A stretch of DNA of 38,589 nucleotides from Yinghuangia soli (GTDB lineage Bacteria > Actinomycetota > Actinomycetes > Streptomycetales > Streptomycetaceae), in NCBI RefSeq assembly GCF_021502675.1, contig NZ_JAKFHA010000004.1, forward strand, positions 394,138 to 432,726, given 5' to 3'. This document shows, in pieces, positions 1 through 7,029 of the stretch. Numbering within the stretch: position 1 is the stretch's first letter; every line of letters starts with the position of its first letter. The notes under the pieces are model-generated. The model saw only the letters and a program-made list of their open reading frames with translations, searched no databases and was not told the origin of the DNA. The translations under genes and the position numbers were made by a program.

Positions 1-523
1 TGACCGCCCCCCCCGCCGCGGCGTCGTCGTCCTCGGCGGTGGCGACCGGCTCGGCCGCCGCGGCGCCGGCCAGCCACGCGGCGCCGTCGACGCCGGGGGC
101 GCGGACGCCGGCGGGGGCGGCCGCCAGCGCGTCCGCGTAGACCCGGTCCGCCACCACGAGCGGGTCGTCGAGCCCGCCGATCAGGTCGTGCAATTGGGCA
201 GGGGAGAGGCGGTAGTTGAGCGGGGTGAGCGGCAGCCCGGCGTGTGCGCACGCGAACAGCAGGGCCGGGAAGAGCGGTCCGTTGACGCCCACGTGGACCA
301 CGTGCCGGGCCTTCGCGGCCTGCAGCAGCCCGGCACCGCCGGCCGCGATCCGGGCCAGGTCGGCGTACGTGAGGGCGGCATCCCCGCCCGGCAGCCCGCC
401 CGCCGGCCCGTCCGTCAGACGGTCAGGAGCCCCGCCCGGCCCGCGGCCCGCGGCGCGGCGTCCGACCGCGATGCGGTCCGGGTGCGCGGCAAGCGCCATG
501 TCCAGCAGCATCCCGATGCCCAC
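1..523 (-). CDS. AMP-dependent acyl-CoA synthetase/ligase, N-terminal part (cut by window edge)
   Basis: Reading the minus strand from a GTG at 523 gives about 174 residues that continue off the left edge. The start (GIGMLLDMALAAHPDRIAVG) followed by LTYADLA, HVGVNGPLFPALLFACAHAG and TPLNYRLSPAQL is the typical N-terminus of ANL-superfamily acyl-CoA/AMP ligases, which activate a carboxylic acid with ATP and load it on CoA. The diagnostic P-loop (SGTTG) and the A8 motif would lie beyond the edge and cannot be checked. An AGGAGG lies 4 nt upstream of the GTG; an in-frame ATG at 511 is the alternative start. Residues 22-47 are a low-complexity Gly/Pro/Arg stretch that lengthens the usual N-terminus. 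It is divergent from the HTH/Clp-N gene. Family call firm, substrate unknown. Confidence 0.75.
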   Translation of the reverse strand, partial: MGIGMLLDMALAAHPDRIAVGRRAAGRGPGGAPDRLTDGPAGGLPGGDAALTYADLARIAAGGAGLLQAAKARHVVHVGVNGPLFPALLFACAHAGLPLTPLNYRLSPAQLHDLIGGLDDPLVVADRVYADALAAAPAGVRAPGVDGAAWLAGAAAAEPVATAEDDDAAAGGAV

Positions 524-665
524 CGAGCCTCCTCGTGCCAGGGCGGCGGCCGGTCTTTCGGTATGCCGAAACCGGGATCCGGACCGGCCCTCCGGCGCCG
601 CCCGAGAAGCGAACAGCCAGGCGCCGCACAGGTCAAGGGCCACACGAGGACTCGCCGCACCGAAC

Positions 666-711
666 GTCAACCCAAGGTTGACGAACGAGGGAGCGTCAAC
701 CTACGGTTGAC
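666..711 (+). promoter_or_regulatory. Two 17-bp palindromic operators overlapping a leaderless promoter
   Basis: GTCAACC-caa-GGTTGAC at 666-682 and GTCAACC-tac-GGTTGAC at 695-711 are identical perfect 7-bp inverted repeats, 29 bp apart start to start. A -35-like TTGACG (678-683), 18-nt spacer and -10-like TACGGT (702-707) are built from the same bases, placing the predicted transcription start at the ATG (714). The only purine-rich stretch (687-693) is about 20 nt from the ATG, so a leaderless mRNA is likely. Binding by the downstream HTH protein is inference. Confidence 0.65.
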
Positions 712-713
712 GC

Positions 714-1466
714 ATGGAGAACACCGAACCGCTCCAGATGCCGCAGCCCGTCCGCCTCGACGACCTGATCGAGGCCATCAAGAAGGCGCACAGCGACGCC
801 CTCGACCAACTCACCGACGCGGTCATCGCCGCCGACCACCTCGGCGAGATCGCCGACCATCTGATCGGCCACTTCGTCGACCAGGCCCGCCGGTCCGGGG
901 CCTCGTGGACCGAGATCGGCCGCAGCATGGGGGTCACCAAGCAGGCCGCGCAGAAGCGCTTCGTGCCCAAGGACCCCGGCGAGCCCACCACGCTCGACCC
1001 GAACCAGGGCTTCGGCCGGTTCACCCCGCGGGCCCGCAACGTCGTGGTCGCCGCCCAGGAAGAGGCCCGCACCGCGGGCAACGCCGAGATGCAGCCCGAG
1101 CACCTGCTCCTCGGCCTGCTCGCGGAACCCGAAGGGCTCGCCATGCTCGTGCTCGGCGCGCAGGGCGTGCGGGCCGCGGCGGTGCGCGCCGCGGTGGCAC
1201 CCGTGCTGCCCGAGCCGGCCGCCGACGTGCCCGCGCTCATCCCCTACAACGGCCAGGCGAAGAAGGCGCTCGAACTCACCTTCCGCGAGGCGCTGCGGCT
1301 CGGCCACAACTACATCGGCACCGAGCACATCCTGCTCGCGCTGGTGGAACGCGAGGACGGCACCGGGGTCCTGGCCGGCCTCGGCGTCGACAAGGCGGAG
1401 GCCGAACGCACCATCGGCCGCCTGCTCGCCGCGACGACCGGGGAGGAACCGCCGGCCGCCGAGTGA
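714..1466 (+). CDS. HTH-containing Clp N-terminal (Clp_N) domain protein, probable autoregulator
   Basis: 250 residues. An N-terminal helical segment leads into a clear helix-turn-helix at about residues 61-85 (SWTEIGRSMGVTKQAAQKRF). Two Clp_N-type repeats follow, at about 101-160 (FTPRARNVVVAAQEEA, EHLLLGLL) and 180-245 (AKKALELTFREAL, YIGTEHILLAL). Clp_N repeats in ClpA/ClpC bind adaptors or substrates; no AAA+ ATPase domain follows here, so it is not a chaperone subunit. Family knowledge: such stand-alone proteins are frequent in Streptomyces, function poorly known. Two identical palindromes abut the ATG, suggesting the protein binds its own promoter. It ends 79 nt before the convergent NUDIX gene. 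Domain call confident; regulatory role inferred. Confidence 0.85.
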   Translation: MENTEPLQMPQPVRLDDLIEAIKKAHSDALDQLTDAVIAADHLGEIADHLIGHFVDQARRSGASWTEIGRSMGVTKQAAQKRFVPKDPGEPTTLDPNQGFGRFTPRARNVVVAAQEEARTAGNAEMQPEHLLLGLLAEPEGLAMLVLGAQGVRAAAVRAAVAPVLPEPAADVPALIPYNGQAKKALELTFREALRLGHNYIGTEHILLALVEREDGTGVLAGLGVDKAEAERTIGRLLAATTGEEPPAAE

Positions 1467-1507
1467 ACCCGGGCACCGCCGGACCGCCCGCCGGACGCCC
1501 CCGCCCG

Positions 1508-1546
1508 ACCGCACCCGCGGCGAACCGCCCTGCGCCCGGGTGCGGT
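1508..1546. terminator. Hairpin between convergent genes
   Basis: ACCGCACCCG (1508-1517) and CGGGTGCGGT (1537-1546) form a perfect 10-bp stem with a 19-nt loop in the 79-nt gap between the Clp_N gene and the convergent NUDIX gene; the right arm reaches the first base of the NUDIX stop codon. There is no U-tract, as is common in high-GC actinobacteria. Confidence 0.4.
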
Positions 1547-2094
1547 CAGGCGGCGCGGTCCGGCCGGTGCAAGTACAGCGCGTACGCCGCGAGACTGCCG
1601 CTGTCGAGCAGCCGCCCGCCTGTGATCATGCCGACGAACTCCGCCTCGGTGACGTGCCGGTGGACCATGTCGGCCTCGGTCTCCTCGCGCCGCGGCTCGC
1701 CCTCCTGCAAGTCCTCGGCGAGGAACACCTGCATGCCCTGCGTGGACATCCCGTGCGCCACGTCCAGCCGGCCCAGGTGCGTGATCCGCCCCGCGGTCAG
1801 CCCGGCCTCCTCGGCGAGTTCGGCGCGCGCCAGCGCCTCCGCGTCACCCGACGCCCCGGCCGGCCAGCCGCCCTGCGGGAAGCTCCACCGGCGCTCGCCG
1901 ACCGGGTACCGGTGCTCCTGCACCATCCAGAACCCGGTCGGGGTACGCGGGATCACGAGCGCGAAGTCCGCCTTGTCGACGTACCCGTAGATACCGTGCG
2001 CGCCCGACGCGTGCACGACGCGGTCCTCGCGCACCGTCATCCAGTCGTTCGCGTATACGACCCTGCCGGAGAGCCTCTCGATCATGCGGTCCAT
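1546..2094 (-). CDS. NUDIX hydrolase (ADP-ribose pyrophosphatase-like subfamily)
   Basis: 182 residues from ATG 2094 (MDRMIERLSG); an ATG at 2085 is an alternative, and neither has a strong Shine-Dalgarno. The open frame continues far upstream, but that part is the opposite strand of another gene. Mid-protein WSFPQGGWPAGASGDAEAL and ARAELAEEAGL form a NUDIX box. It departs from the classic GX5EX7REUXEEXGU: the first Glu position lies in GASGD, and the Arg of RE is shifted (RAEL). The catalytic EE pair is kept. Family members hydrolyse nucleoside-diphosphate-X compounds. The N-terminal VVYANDWMTVREDRV and the GIYGYV segment resemble ADP-ribose pyrophosphatase-type members. Substrate not determinable. 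Confidence 0.8.
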   Translation of the reverse strand: MDRMIERLSGRVVYANDWMTVREDRVVHASGAHGIYGYVDKADFALVIPRTPTGFWMVQEHRYPVGERRWSFPQGGWPAGASGDAEALARAELAEEAGLTAGRITHLGRLDVAHGMSTQGMQVFLAEDLQEGEPRREETEADMVHRHVTEAEFVGMITGGRLLDSGSLAAYALYLHRPDRAA

Positions 2095-2223
2095 CTTGCC
2101 GCCGCGGCGGCCGGAACGCCCGCAGCCCGGGGAAGCGGGTTGCCACGAGCACCGCCGCGGCCCTAGAACAAACAGCGCATACTGGACCGCGCCGCGGCTC
2201 CGCTCGCCGGGCAACTGGCCGCC

Positions 2224-3030
2224 GTGGCACCCCTGCGCCACCGCGAGCCGCTCCCGGGCACCGGCTGGCTTGCGGACGAACCCGCGGGCGCAGCGCCGGG
2301 CGACCGGCTCAGCCGCCGCTCCAGCGTCCTCTTCTCGCTGTACGCCCTCGGCCGGATCAGCGACTACCTGATCGAATGCGGCTCGCCCTGGCACGCCGGC
2401 TCCGCCCCGCACACCCGGCCCGACGTCCGCGAACTCGCCCTCCACACCGACTTCTTCGGCGCCCGCCTCGGCCTGGACGCGGTCGACGCCGGGCCGGACT
2501 TCTCGCCGTTCCACCACGAGATCGCCGCGGTCGTCCCGGACGAGGACGCCGAGGCCGTCGTCCTCGACGAAATCCTCTGGCCCGGATTCCGCTTCGGAGA
2601 CCTCCTCTTCTGCCGGGCCGGCGTGCGGGTCCGCGCCCCGGCCCGGCTCCTGGACGCGCGCATCGCGACCACCTCGACCCTGCACTTCACCCACCGGCGC
2701 GGCGGCCGCGCCTGCGACGACCCGGGGCACGGCTGGGGCTCGAACTCGCAGTGGCGTACCGAGTTCGCCCGCTTCTACGACGACGCGGAGGGCCTGCACC
2801 TCAACTGGGACGGCGAGTACTACCTGGACGACGCGGCGGCCTCCGCAGCGCACGTCGACGAGTACACCCTGCCGCTCGACCGCCGCCGCGAACTCCTGGT
2901 GACCCGCTGCCACATGTCCGAGCCGCCGCCGGGCCTCGAAGGCTATCCGTACGCCGACCGCCTCAGCCTGCGCCGGAGCACCTGGCCGCTGGACCCGGCC
3001 GACATCCTCCCCGATCCCGGACTGCGCTGA
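2224..3030 (+). CDS. Conserved-looking hypothetical protein
   Basis: 268 residues from a GTG at 2224; no good Shine-Dalgarno. The frame is open back to a stop at 2164 and could start at a CTG at 2182; a CATACT box at 2178-2183 would put the transcription start near 2190. Codon use is strongly GC3 throughout, so the gene is real. I do not recognise the family. Visible features: an aromatic-rich acidic middle (FFGARLGLDAVDAGPDFSPF, LWPGFRFGDLLFC), a GHGWGSNSQWRTEF motif with three aromatic/amide residues, and FYDDAEGLHLNWDGEYYLDD. No signal peptide or membrane segment. It is transcribed away from the NUDIX gene and ends at a strong hairpin, so it is probably monocistronic. Confidence 0.6.
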   Translation: MAPLRHREPLPGTGWLADEPAGAAPGDRLSRRSSVLFSLYALGRISDYLIECGSPWHAGSAPHTRPDVRELALHTDFFGARLGLDAVDAGPDFSPFHHEIAAVVPDEDAEAVVLDEILWPGFRFGDLLFCRAGVRVRAPARLLDARIATTSTLHFTHRRGGRACDDPGHGWGSNSQWRTEFARFYDDAEGLHLNWDGEYYLDDAAASAAHVDEYTLPLDRRRELLVTRCHMSEPPPGLEGYPYADRLSLRRSTWPLDPADILPDPGLR

Positions 3031-3043
3031 CCGGCGCTGGCCT

Positions 3044-3094
3044 GCGCTGACCGGCGGCGCCCGTGCCGGTCAGCGCCGGTCAGCGCCGGTCAGT
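3044..3094. terminator. Hairpin terminator built from tandem 10-bp repeats
   Basis: GCGCTGACCGGC (3044-3055) pairs perfectly with GCCGGTCAGCGC (3065-3076), 12 bp with a 9-nt loop. The right arm is the first of three tandem GCCGGTCAGC units (3065-3094), and a second left arm overlaps the stop codon of the preceding gene (3025-3035), so several alternative hairpins are possible. Confidence 0.6.
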
Positions 3095-3181
3095 GCGCGG
3101 TGCGGGCGCGGTCAGCGCACCCGGACAACCTCAAGACCGACACCGCGGCCCGGAGCCGCGCAAGGACTCGAGGAGCGCCCC

Positions 3182-4420
3182 ATGACCACGACCACCGCCA
3201 CGACCACCGCCACTTCCGCGGCCACCGCAGCCGCGCCCGGCCGCAACCGCCGCGTCCTCATCTCCGGCGCCGGCATCGGCGGCCCCGCCCTCGCGTACTG
3301 GCTGGACCGGTACGGCTTCACCGTCACCATCGTCGAGGCGAGCCCGCAACTGCGCCCGGGCGGCCAGGCGATCGACGTCCGCGGCCCGGCCCTCGACGTC
3401 GCCGCCCGGATGGGCGTCCTGGACCGGATCCGCGACCGCCGCGTCCGGATGCGCGGCATGAGCATGGTCGACGGCGACGGCAAGGAGCTCTTCAGCACCA
3501 CCGAACGCACCATCACCGGCGGCGAGATCGACAGCCCCGACGTCGAGATCCTCCGCGACGACCTCTGCACGATCCTGGCGGAGGCGGCCGGACCCGGCAT
3601 CGAGTACCTGTTCGGCGACTCCCTCACATCCGTGGAGCAGGACGAGACCGGCGTGCGCGTCGGCTTCCGCCACCACCCGGCCCGGACCTTCGACCTCGTC
3701 GTCGGCGCCGACGGACTGCACTCCAATACCCGCAAGCTGGTCTTCGGCCCCGAAGCCGACTACCTCGCCTACATGGGCACCTACCTGTCCGTCTGGACCA
3801 TGCCGAACTACCTCGGCCTCGACCGGTGGCAGCTGTTCCACCAGGCCCCCGGCGGCACGTGGGGCGGCGGCGTCATGAGCGTGCGCGGCAACACCGAATG
3901 CCGGGTCTACATGGGCTTCGAGTCGGCCGACCTGCTCGCCTGCGACCACCGCGACACCGACGCGCTCAAGCGCGTGCTCGCCGACCGGCTCGGCGGCCAG
4001 GGCTGGGAACTCCCGCGCATGCTCGGGCACATGTGGGACGCCCCGGACTTCCATCTCGACGCCATGGCCCAGATCCGCATGGACAGCTGGTCGTCCGGCC
4101 GCGTCGTCCTCCTCGGCGATGCCGCGTATTGCGCGTCCCCGCTGTCCGGCCAGGGCACGACACTGGCCATCGCGGCCGCCTACGTCCTGGCCGGGGAGCT
4201 CAAGGCCGCCGACGGCGACCACATCGCGGCCTTCGCCGCGTACGAGGAGGAGATGCGCGAATACGTACGCCTGAACCAGGAACTGGCGTACACCAACAAG
4301 GCACGTGTTGAGGCCCAGGCGGCCGCCGAACTCGGCGAGGACACCGACCTGGACACCGCGGTACCGGACTTCCAGGAAGCCGGGGAGATCATCGCCTCGC
4401 TGGTCCTCAAGGACTACTGA
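3182..4420 (+). CDS. FAD-dependent class A monooxygenase (PHBH fold, TetX-like)
   Basis: 412 residues; ATG 3182 has GAGGAG 7 nt upstream. After a Thr/Ala-rich N-terminal tail (1-20) comes VLISGAGIGGPALAYWL (dinucleotide-binding GxGxxG), then VVGADGLHSNTR (DG motif, FAD/NADPH) and RVVLLGDAAYCASPLSGQGT (GD motif contacting the FAD ribityl chain). These three in order define group A flavoprotein monooxygenases, single-component NAD(P)H-dependent aromatic or drug hydroxylases. NGxxGR-type cofactors or a second reductase are not seen nearby, consistent with the single-component type. The gene is monocistronic between a hairpin and a convergent operon 26 nt away. Substrate unknown; antibiotic or aromatic hydroxylation are the usual options. 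Confidence 0.85.
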   Translation: MTTTTATTTATSAATAAAPGRNRRVLISGAGIGGPALAYWLDRYGFTVTIVEASPQLRPGGQAIDVRGPALDVAARMGVLDRIRDRRVRMRGMSMVDGDGKELFSTTERTITGGEIDSPDVEILRDDLCTILAEAAGPGIEYLFGDSLTSVEQDETGVRVGFRHHPARTFDLVVGADGLHSNTRKLVFGPEADYLAYMGTYLSVWTMPNYLGLDRWQLFHQAPGGTWGGGVMSVRGNTECRVYMGFESADLLACDHRDTDALKRVLADRLGGQGWELPRMLGHMWDAPDFHLDAMAQIRMDSWSSGRVVLLGDAAYCASPLSGQGTTLAIAAAYVLAGELKAADGDHIAAFAAYEEEMREYVRLNQELAYTNKARVEAQAAAELGEDTDLDTAVPDFQEAGEIIASLVLKDY

Positions 4421-4446
4421 GCCGCACGCGGTGCCCGAGGCCGGGC

Positions 4447-4980
4447 TCAGCGCACCACCCAGCCGCCCTCGACACGCCACAGCGTGCCGTCGGCGTCCGC
4501 CCCGCGCATGCCGTCCAACGTGCCCGCCCCGGCGAGGGCGACGGTACGCGGATCCGCGGCGGCCGCGAAGCCGAACGTCCGGCCCGGCTCCCATCCGGTG
4601 TCGCGCCGCAGCCGCCGGCTCAGCTGCGCCCAGCCCCGGCCCGCGGCGGCCACCACCCACGCGTCCGGCCCCGGCGCGGCGAAGCGCCGGGCCGGACGCA
4701 GCCACGAGGCGGCCTCCTCGGGCCAGTCCACGACGGCCGACACCATCCGGCCCGCGCCGGCCTGCCACGCCTCGACCAGCGCGTGCGCGGCCGCCGCCGA
4801 TACCGCGTCCCGGCTGTGGCCCACGGCGATGTCCGCGGCGCCGACCTGCGGCGAGGCCAACAGGGCGACAAGCGCGGCAAGTTCGGCCTCCGTATGGGCC
4901 GTCGGCGGGTCCGGCGGGCCGAACGCGGCGGTCTCGCCGGGCGTCAACAGCGGCGACACCCGGTCGGCGAAATGCCTCAC
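4447..4980 (-). CDS. Cytosolic protein resembling actinobacterial 'ABC substrate-binding'-annotated proteins
   Basis: 177 residues. The GTG at 4980 forms a GTGA overlap with the stop of the Ada-like gene and has AGAGGA 6 nt upstream; the longer frame to 5031 is inside that gene. Segments VGHSRDAVSAAAAHALVEAW, VVDWPEEAASWLRPARR, DAWVVAAAGRGWAQLSRRL and AGAGTLDGMRGADADG look like one lobe of a periplasmic-binding-protein fold, and similar Streptomyces proteins carry that annotation. However, there is no signal peptide, lipobox or transporter partner, so a real transport role is doubtful. It is the third gene of an overlapping operon with Ogt and an Ada-type metal-binding protein. Gene certain, function weak. 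Confidence 0.6.
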   Translation of the reverse strand: MRHFADRVSPLLTPGETAAFGPPDPPTAHTEAELAALVALLASPQVGAADIAVGHSRDAVSAAAAHALVEAWQAGAGRMVSAVVDWPEEAASWLRPARRFAAPGPDAWVVAAAGRGWAQLSRRLRRDTGWEPGRTFGFAAAADPRTVALAGAGTLDGMRGADADGTLWRVEGGWVVR

Positions 4981-5273
4981 ATCGATTCCTCTCGTCCCGA
5001 CTTCCACCTGGCGTACAAGTCCGGCAGGCACACCGCGCAGGGGCGGTAGCCGGCCGCGCGGGCGGCGGCCTCGTCGGCGAAGAACACCCGCTCGCGGATG
5101 TACCCGCCGCGCGCGATCGCCCGCAGCGCGGACGGGCAGTCCAACCGCCCGAAGAGCCGCCCGCGCCGGTACCCGCCGAGCACCCCCGGCACTTCGCTCC
5201 GGTAGGGCCGCCCGTCGGGACCGGTCAAGGTGTAGCGGCGTACGGCAGCACCGGCCGCCGGCCCGCCGCTCAT
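4977..5273 (-). CDS. Small Ada metal-binding-domain-like protein
   Basis: 98 residues, ATG 5273, overlapping the Ogt stop by ATGA. GRLDCPSALRAIARGGYI, then VFFADEAAARAAGYRPCAVC and LPD match the pattern of the N-terminal domain of Ada (…C…F…eAxxAGfRPCxxC.PD), which in E. coli repairs methylphosphotriesters and activates transcription. Only three cysteines (C46, C79, C82) are present, against four zinc/acceptor cysteines in classical Ada, so phosphotriester repair chemistry is uncertain. No HTH follows. With the preceding Ogt gene this looks like an Ada protein split into separate, translationally coupled cistrons. Likely cytosolic. Confidence 0.75.
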   Translation of the reverse strand: MSGGPAAGAAVRRYTLTGPDGRPYRSEVPGVLGGYRRGRLFGRLDCPSALRAIARGGYIRERVFFADEAAARAAGYRPCAVCLPDLYARWKSGREESM

Positions 5274-5776
5274 ACCAGGGTGGGCTGCAGGGCGCCCTCG
5301 TGGACGAGGAGCCGGTGCTTGCGCTCGACGCCGCCCGCGTAGCCCCGCATCGTGCCGTCCGCGCCGATCACCCGGTGGCACGGGCGCACGATCAGCAGCG
5401 GGTTGGCGCCGATCGCGCCGCCGAGCGCCTGGACCCGCTCGCGCGGGAGCCCGAGCCGGGTGGCGAGCGCGCCGTAGGTGGTGGTCGTGCCGTACGGGAT
5501 CTCCTCCAGGGCCCGCCAGGCCCGCACCTGGAAGTCCGAGCCCGGCGCGTCGAACGCGAGATCGAAGACCGTGCGCTCACCGGCGAAGTAGGCCTCCAAC
5601 TGCTCGGCCGCCGCCGCGAACGCCGCCGGGGCGCGACGCCACGAGGCCTGCGGCACCGGGGCGTTCTTGGCACCCGGAGTGGACACCGAGGTCAGCACGG
5701 TGCCGCCGGCTGCGTCCCTCCCGACGAGCAGCAGCTCGCCGACCGGGCTGGGAACCGACGTGTGGACGGTGGTCAT
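5270..5776 (-). CDS. ogt: Methylated-DNA--protein-cysteine methyltransferase
   Basis: 168 residues from ATG 5776, with AAAGAGG 8 nt upstream; upstream in-frame sequence looks non-coding. The signature PCHRVIG (acceptor Cys in IVRPCHRV) and the helix-turn-helix region FQVRAWRALEEIPYGTTTTY…LATRLGLP are those of O6-alkylguanine-DNA alkyltransferases, which transfer the alkyl group irreversibly to Cys. The N-terminal domain (SPVGELLLVGRD) is the usual RNase H-like cap. It is first in an operon with an Ada-like metal-binding gene (ATGA overlap) and a third gene (GTGA overlap); co-translation suggests a shared alkylation-repair role. Confidence 0.92.
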   Translation of the reverse strand: MTTVHTSVPSPVGELLLVGRDAAGGTVLTSVSTPGAKNAPVPQASWRRAPAAFAAAAEQLEAYFAGERTVFDLAFDAPGSDFQVRAWRALEEIPYGTTTTYGALATRLGLPRERVQALGGAIGANPLLIVRPCHRVIGADGTMRGYAGGVERKHRLLVHEGALQPTLV

Positions 5777-5945
5777 GGTGGTCGCCTCTTTCCGTTCGCG
5801 TGCGCTGTCGTCCTTGCCCTGTCGAGCATGCGCCCGCGAGCTCTGCACCACCGGCGGAAAACGGACGCCTCGCTGCACGGCCGCAGGCCGGGCGGACGCT
5901 CCGGCGCAGGTCGGGCCGCCAGGCCGGCCTGGTTAGGGTGCTCTC

Positions 5946-6422
5946 ATGACCGGCACCCTCCGCCTCGACGAGATCACTCGGGCCAACATCGACGCCGCCC
6001 TCGCCATCCGGGTCCGCGCCGACCAGGAGGAGTACGTCTCGCCGGTGGTGAAGTCGCTCGCCGAGGCGTACGTCCACCCCGGTGTCGCCTGGCCGCGCCT
6101 GATCCTCGACGGCGACCGGCCGGTCGGCTTCCTCATGGCCTTCCTCGGCATCGACTTCGCCGGCGACGGCACCGGCCGCGACATCCGCTCCGGCCTGTGG
6201 CGCCTCAACATCGCGGCCGGCGAACAAGGCCGCGGGTACGGGCGCTTCGCGGTGGCGAGCGTGGCCGACGAGATCCGCCGCCGAGGCGGCAGCACCCTCA
6301 CCACCACGTGGCACCCGGGCCCCGACGGCCCGGAGCGCTTCTGCCTGCGTTTGGGCTTCCGCCCCACCGGCGAGCAGAGCGGCGGCGAAACGGTCGGCGA
6401 ACTACCCCTCGCCGAATCCTGA
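5946..6422 (+). CDS. GNAT acetyltransferase (spermine/spermidine acetyltransferase-like)
   Basis: 158 residues. The acetyl-CoA binding motif is EQGRGYGRFAVASVADEIR (Q/RxxGxG/A). DEITRANIDAALAIRV and ADQEEYVSPVVKSLAEAYVH at the N-terminus resemble BltD-type polyamine acetyltransferases, as does the C-terminal FCLRLGFRPTGE. There is no Shine-Dalgarno; a TAGGGT box (5934-5939) ends 6 nt before the ATG, so the mRNA is probably leaderless. The 3' end overlaps the convergent downstream gene by 21 bp. Specific substrate is a guess. Confidence 0.82.
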   Translation: MTGTLRLDEITRANIDAALAIRVRADQEEYVSPVVKSLAEAYVHPGVAWPRLILDGDRPVGFLMAFLGIDFAGDGTGRDIRSGLWRLNIAAGEQGRGYGRFAVASVADEIRRRGGSTLTTTWHPGPDGPERFCLRLGFRPTGEQSGGETVGELPLAES

Positions 6423-6896
6423 CCCACGGCACCACCCGGCGCGGAGCCTCCGGTACGCGGCCCGCAGCGCGCGGACCTCGAACTCCGGGAACGGACGCCC
6501 CCACGCAGTGCCGTACCCCTCGGAACCGTACGCGTCGGCTACCTGGTCGAAGCCGCGGAGCACGCCACGTGCCAGTGCCGCGACCGTGTAGGTGCCCTCC
6601 CACAGCACCTGACTCACCGGCGCGGCGGCGTGCCCGTCGTCGACCCCGACCAGACGGACCGTCACGCAATCACCATCGCGCGTGAAGTACCAGATGGTGC
6701 CGCCGGGCTCGGCCGCGAACCACGCACGTGCCTCGCGGGCGCCTTGCGCGATCCGGCTCACCGCGAGGAGGAGTTCCTCCGGTGCAGGTGCGATGAAGGA
6801 CGCGGTCACGGCGACACTGTTGCCCACAGCCGCGTCGCCGATCGTGCATCGCGCCCAGCCTCGGCCGGTGAGCTCCCAGCGGAAACGCGGCCCCAT
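6402..6896 (-). CDS. Hypothetical protein
   Basis: 164 residues from ATG 6896 (MGPRFRWELTGRGWARCTIG); a GAGGGG lies about 12 nt upstream, and the longer frame to 7199 runs across the promoter of the divergent gene, so it is rejected. The protein has an N-terminal beta-rich half (NSVAVTASFIAPAPEELLLAV, GTIWYFTRDGDCVTVRLVGV) and a helical C-terminus rich in Arg (FEVRALRAAYRRLRAGW). I do not recognise the family; no membrane segment or signal. The general look (single small alpha/beta protein with WYF-type strands) is reminiscent of actinobacterial immunity-like or DUF proteins, but that is not evidence of function. It overlaps the convergent GNAT by 21 bp. Confidence 0.6.
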   Translation of the reverse strand: MGPRFRWELTGRGWARCTIGDAAVGNSVAVTASFIAPAPEELLLAVSRIAQGAREARAWFAAEPGGTIWYFTRDGDCVTVRLVGVDDGHAAAPVSQVLWEGTYTVAALARGVLRGFDQVADAYGSEGYGTAWGRPFPEFEVRALRAAYRRLRAGWCRGSGFGEG

Positions 6897-6958
6897 GCGG
6901 CGATCATGCTGCCCCTCGTCCCTCGCGCGGTACCCATTTCTCTGCACAGCTGTAAACC

Positions 6959-6986
6959 TTGCTTGCGTCAAGTAAGTGGGTAGGGT
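6959..6986 (+). promoter_or_regulatory. Promoter of the fused hydratase gene
   Basis: TTGCTT (6959-6964), 16-nt spacer, TAGGGT (6981-6986). The predicted start of transcription coincides with an in-frame GTG at 6994, which allows a leaderless GTG start or a 36-nt leader to ATG 7030. A short CTTG-cgt-CAAG inverted repeat (6962-6972) overlaps the -35. Confidence 0.45.
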
Positions 6987-7029
6987 GTGCGGCGTGACCG
7001 ATGATCGTCGCGAAGGTGAGGGGCGGGGG

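Noticed and set aside
3131-4768. 545-residue minus-strand open frame opposite the monooxygenase
   Set aside because: It mirrors the codon positions of the plus-strand gene, which has the FAD motifs and GC3 pattern; typical high-GC antisense artefact.
4484-6685. Long plus-strand open frame spanning the Ogt operon and the GNAT
   Set aside because: Crosses the start of the GNAT in another frame and has Arg/Pro-rich low-complexity sequence only.
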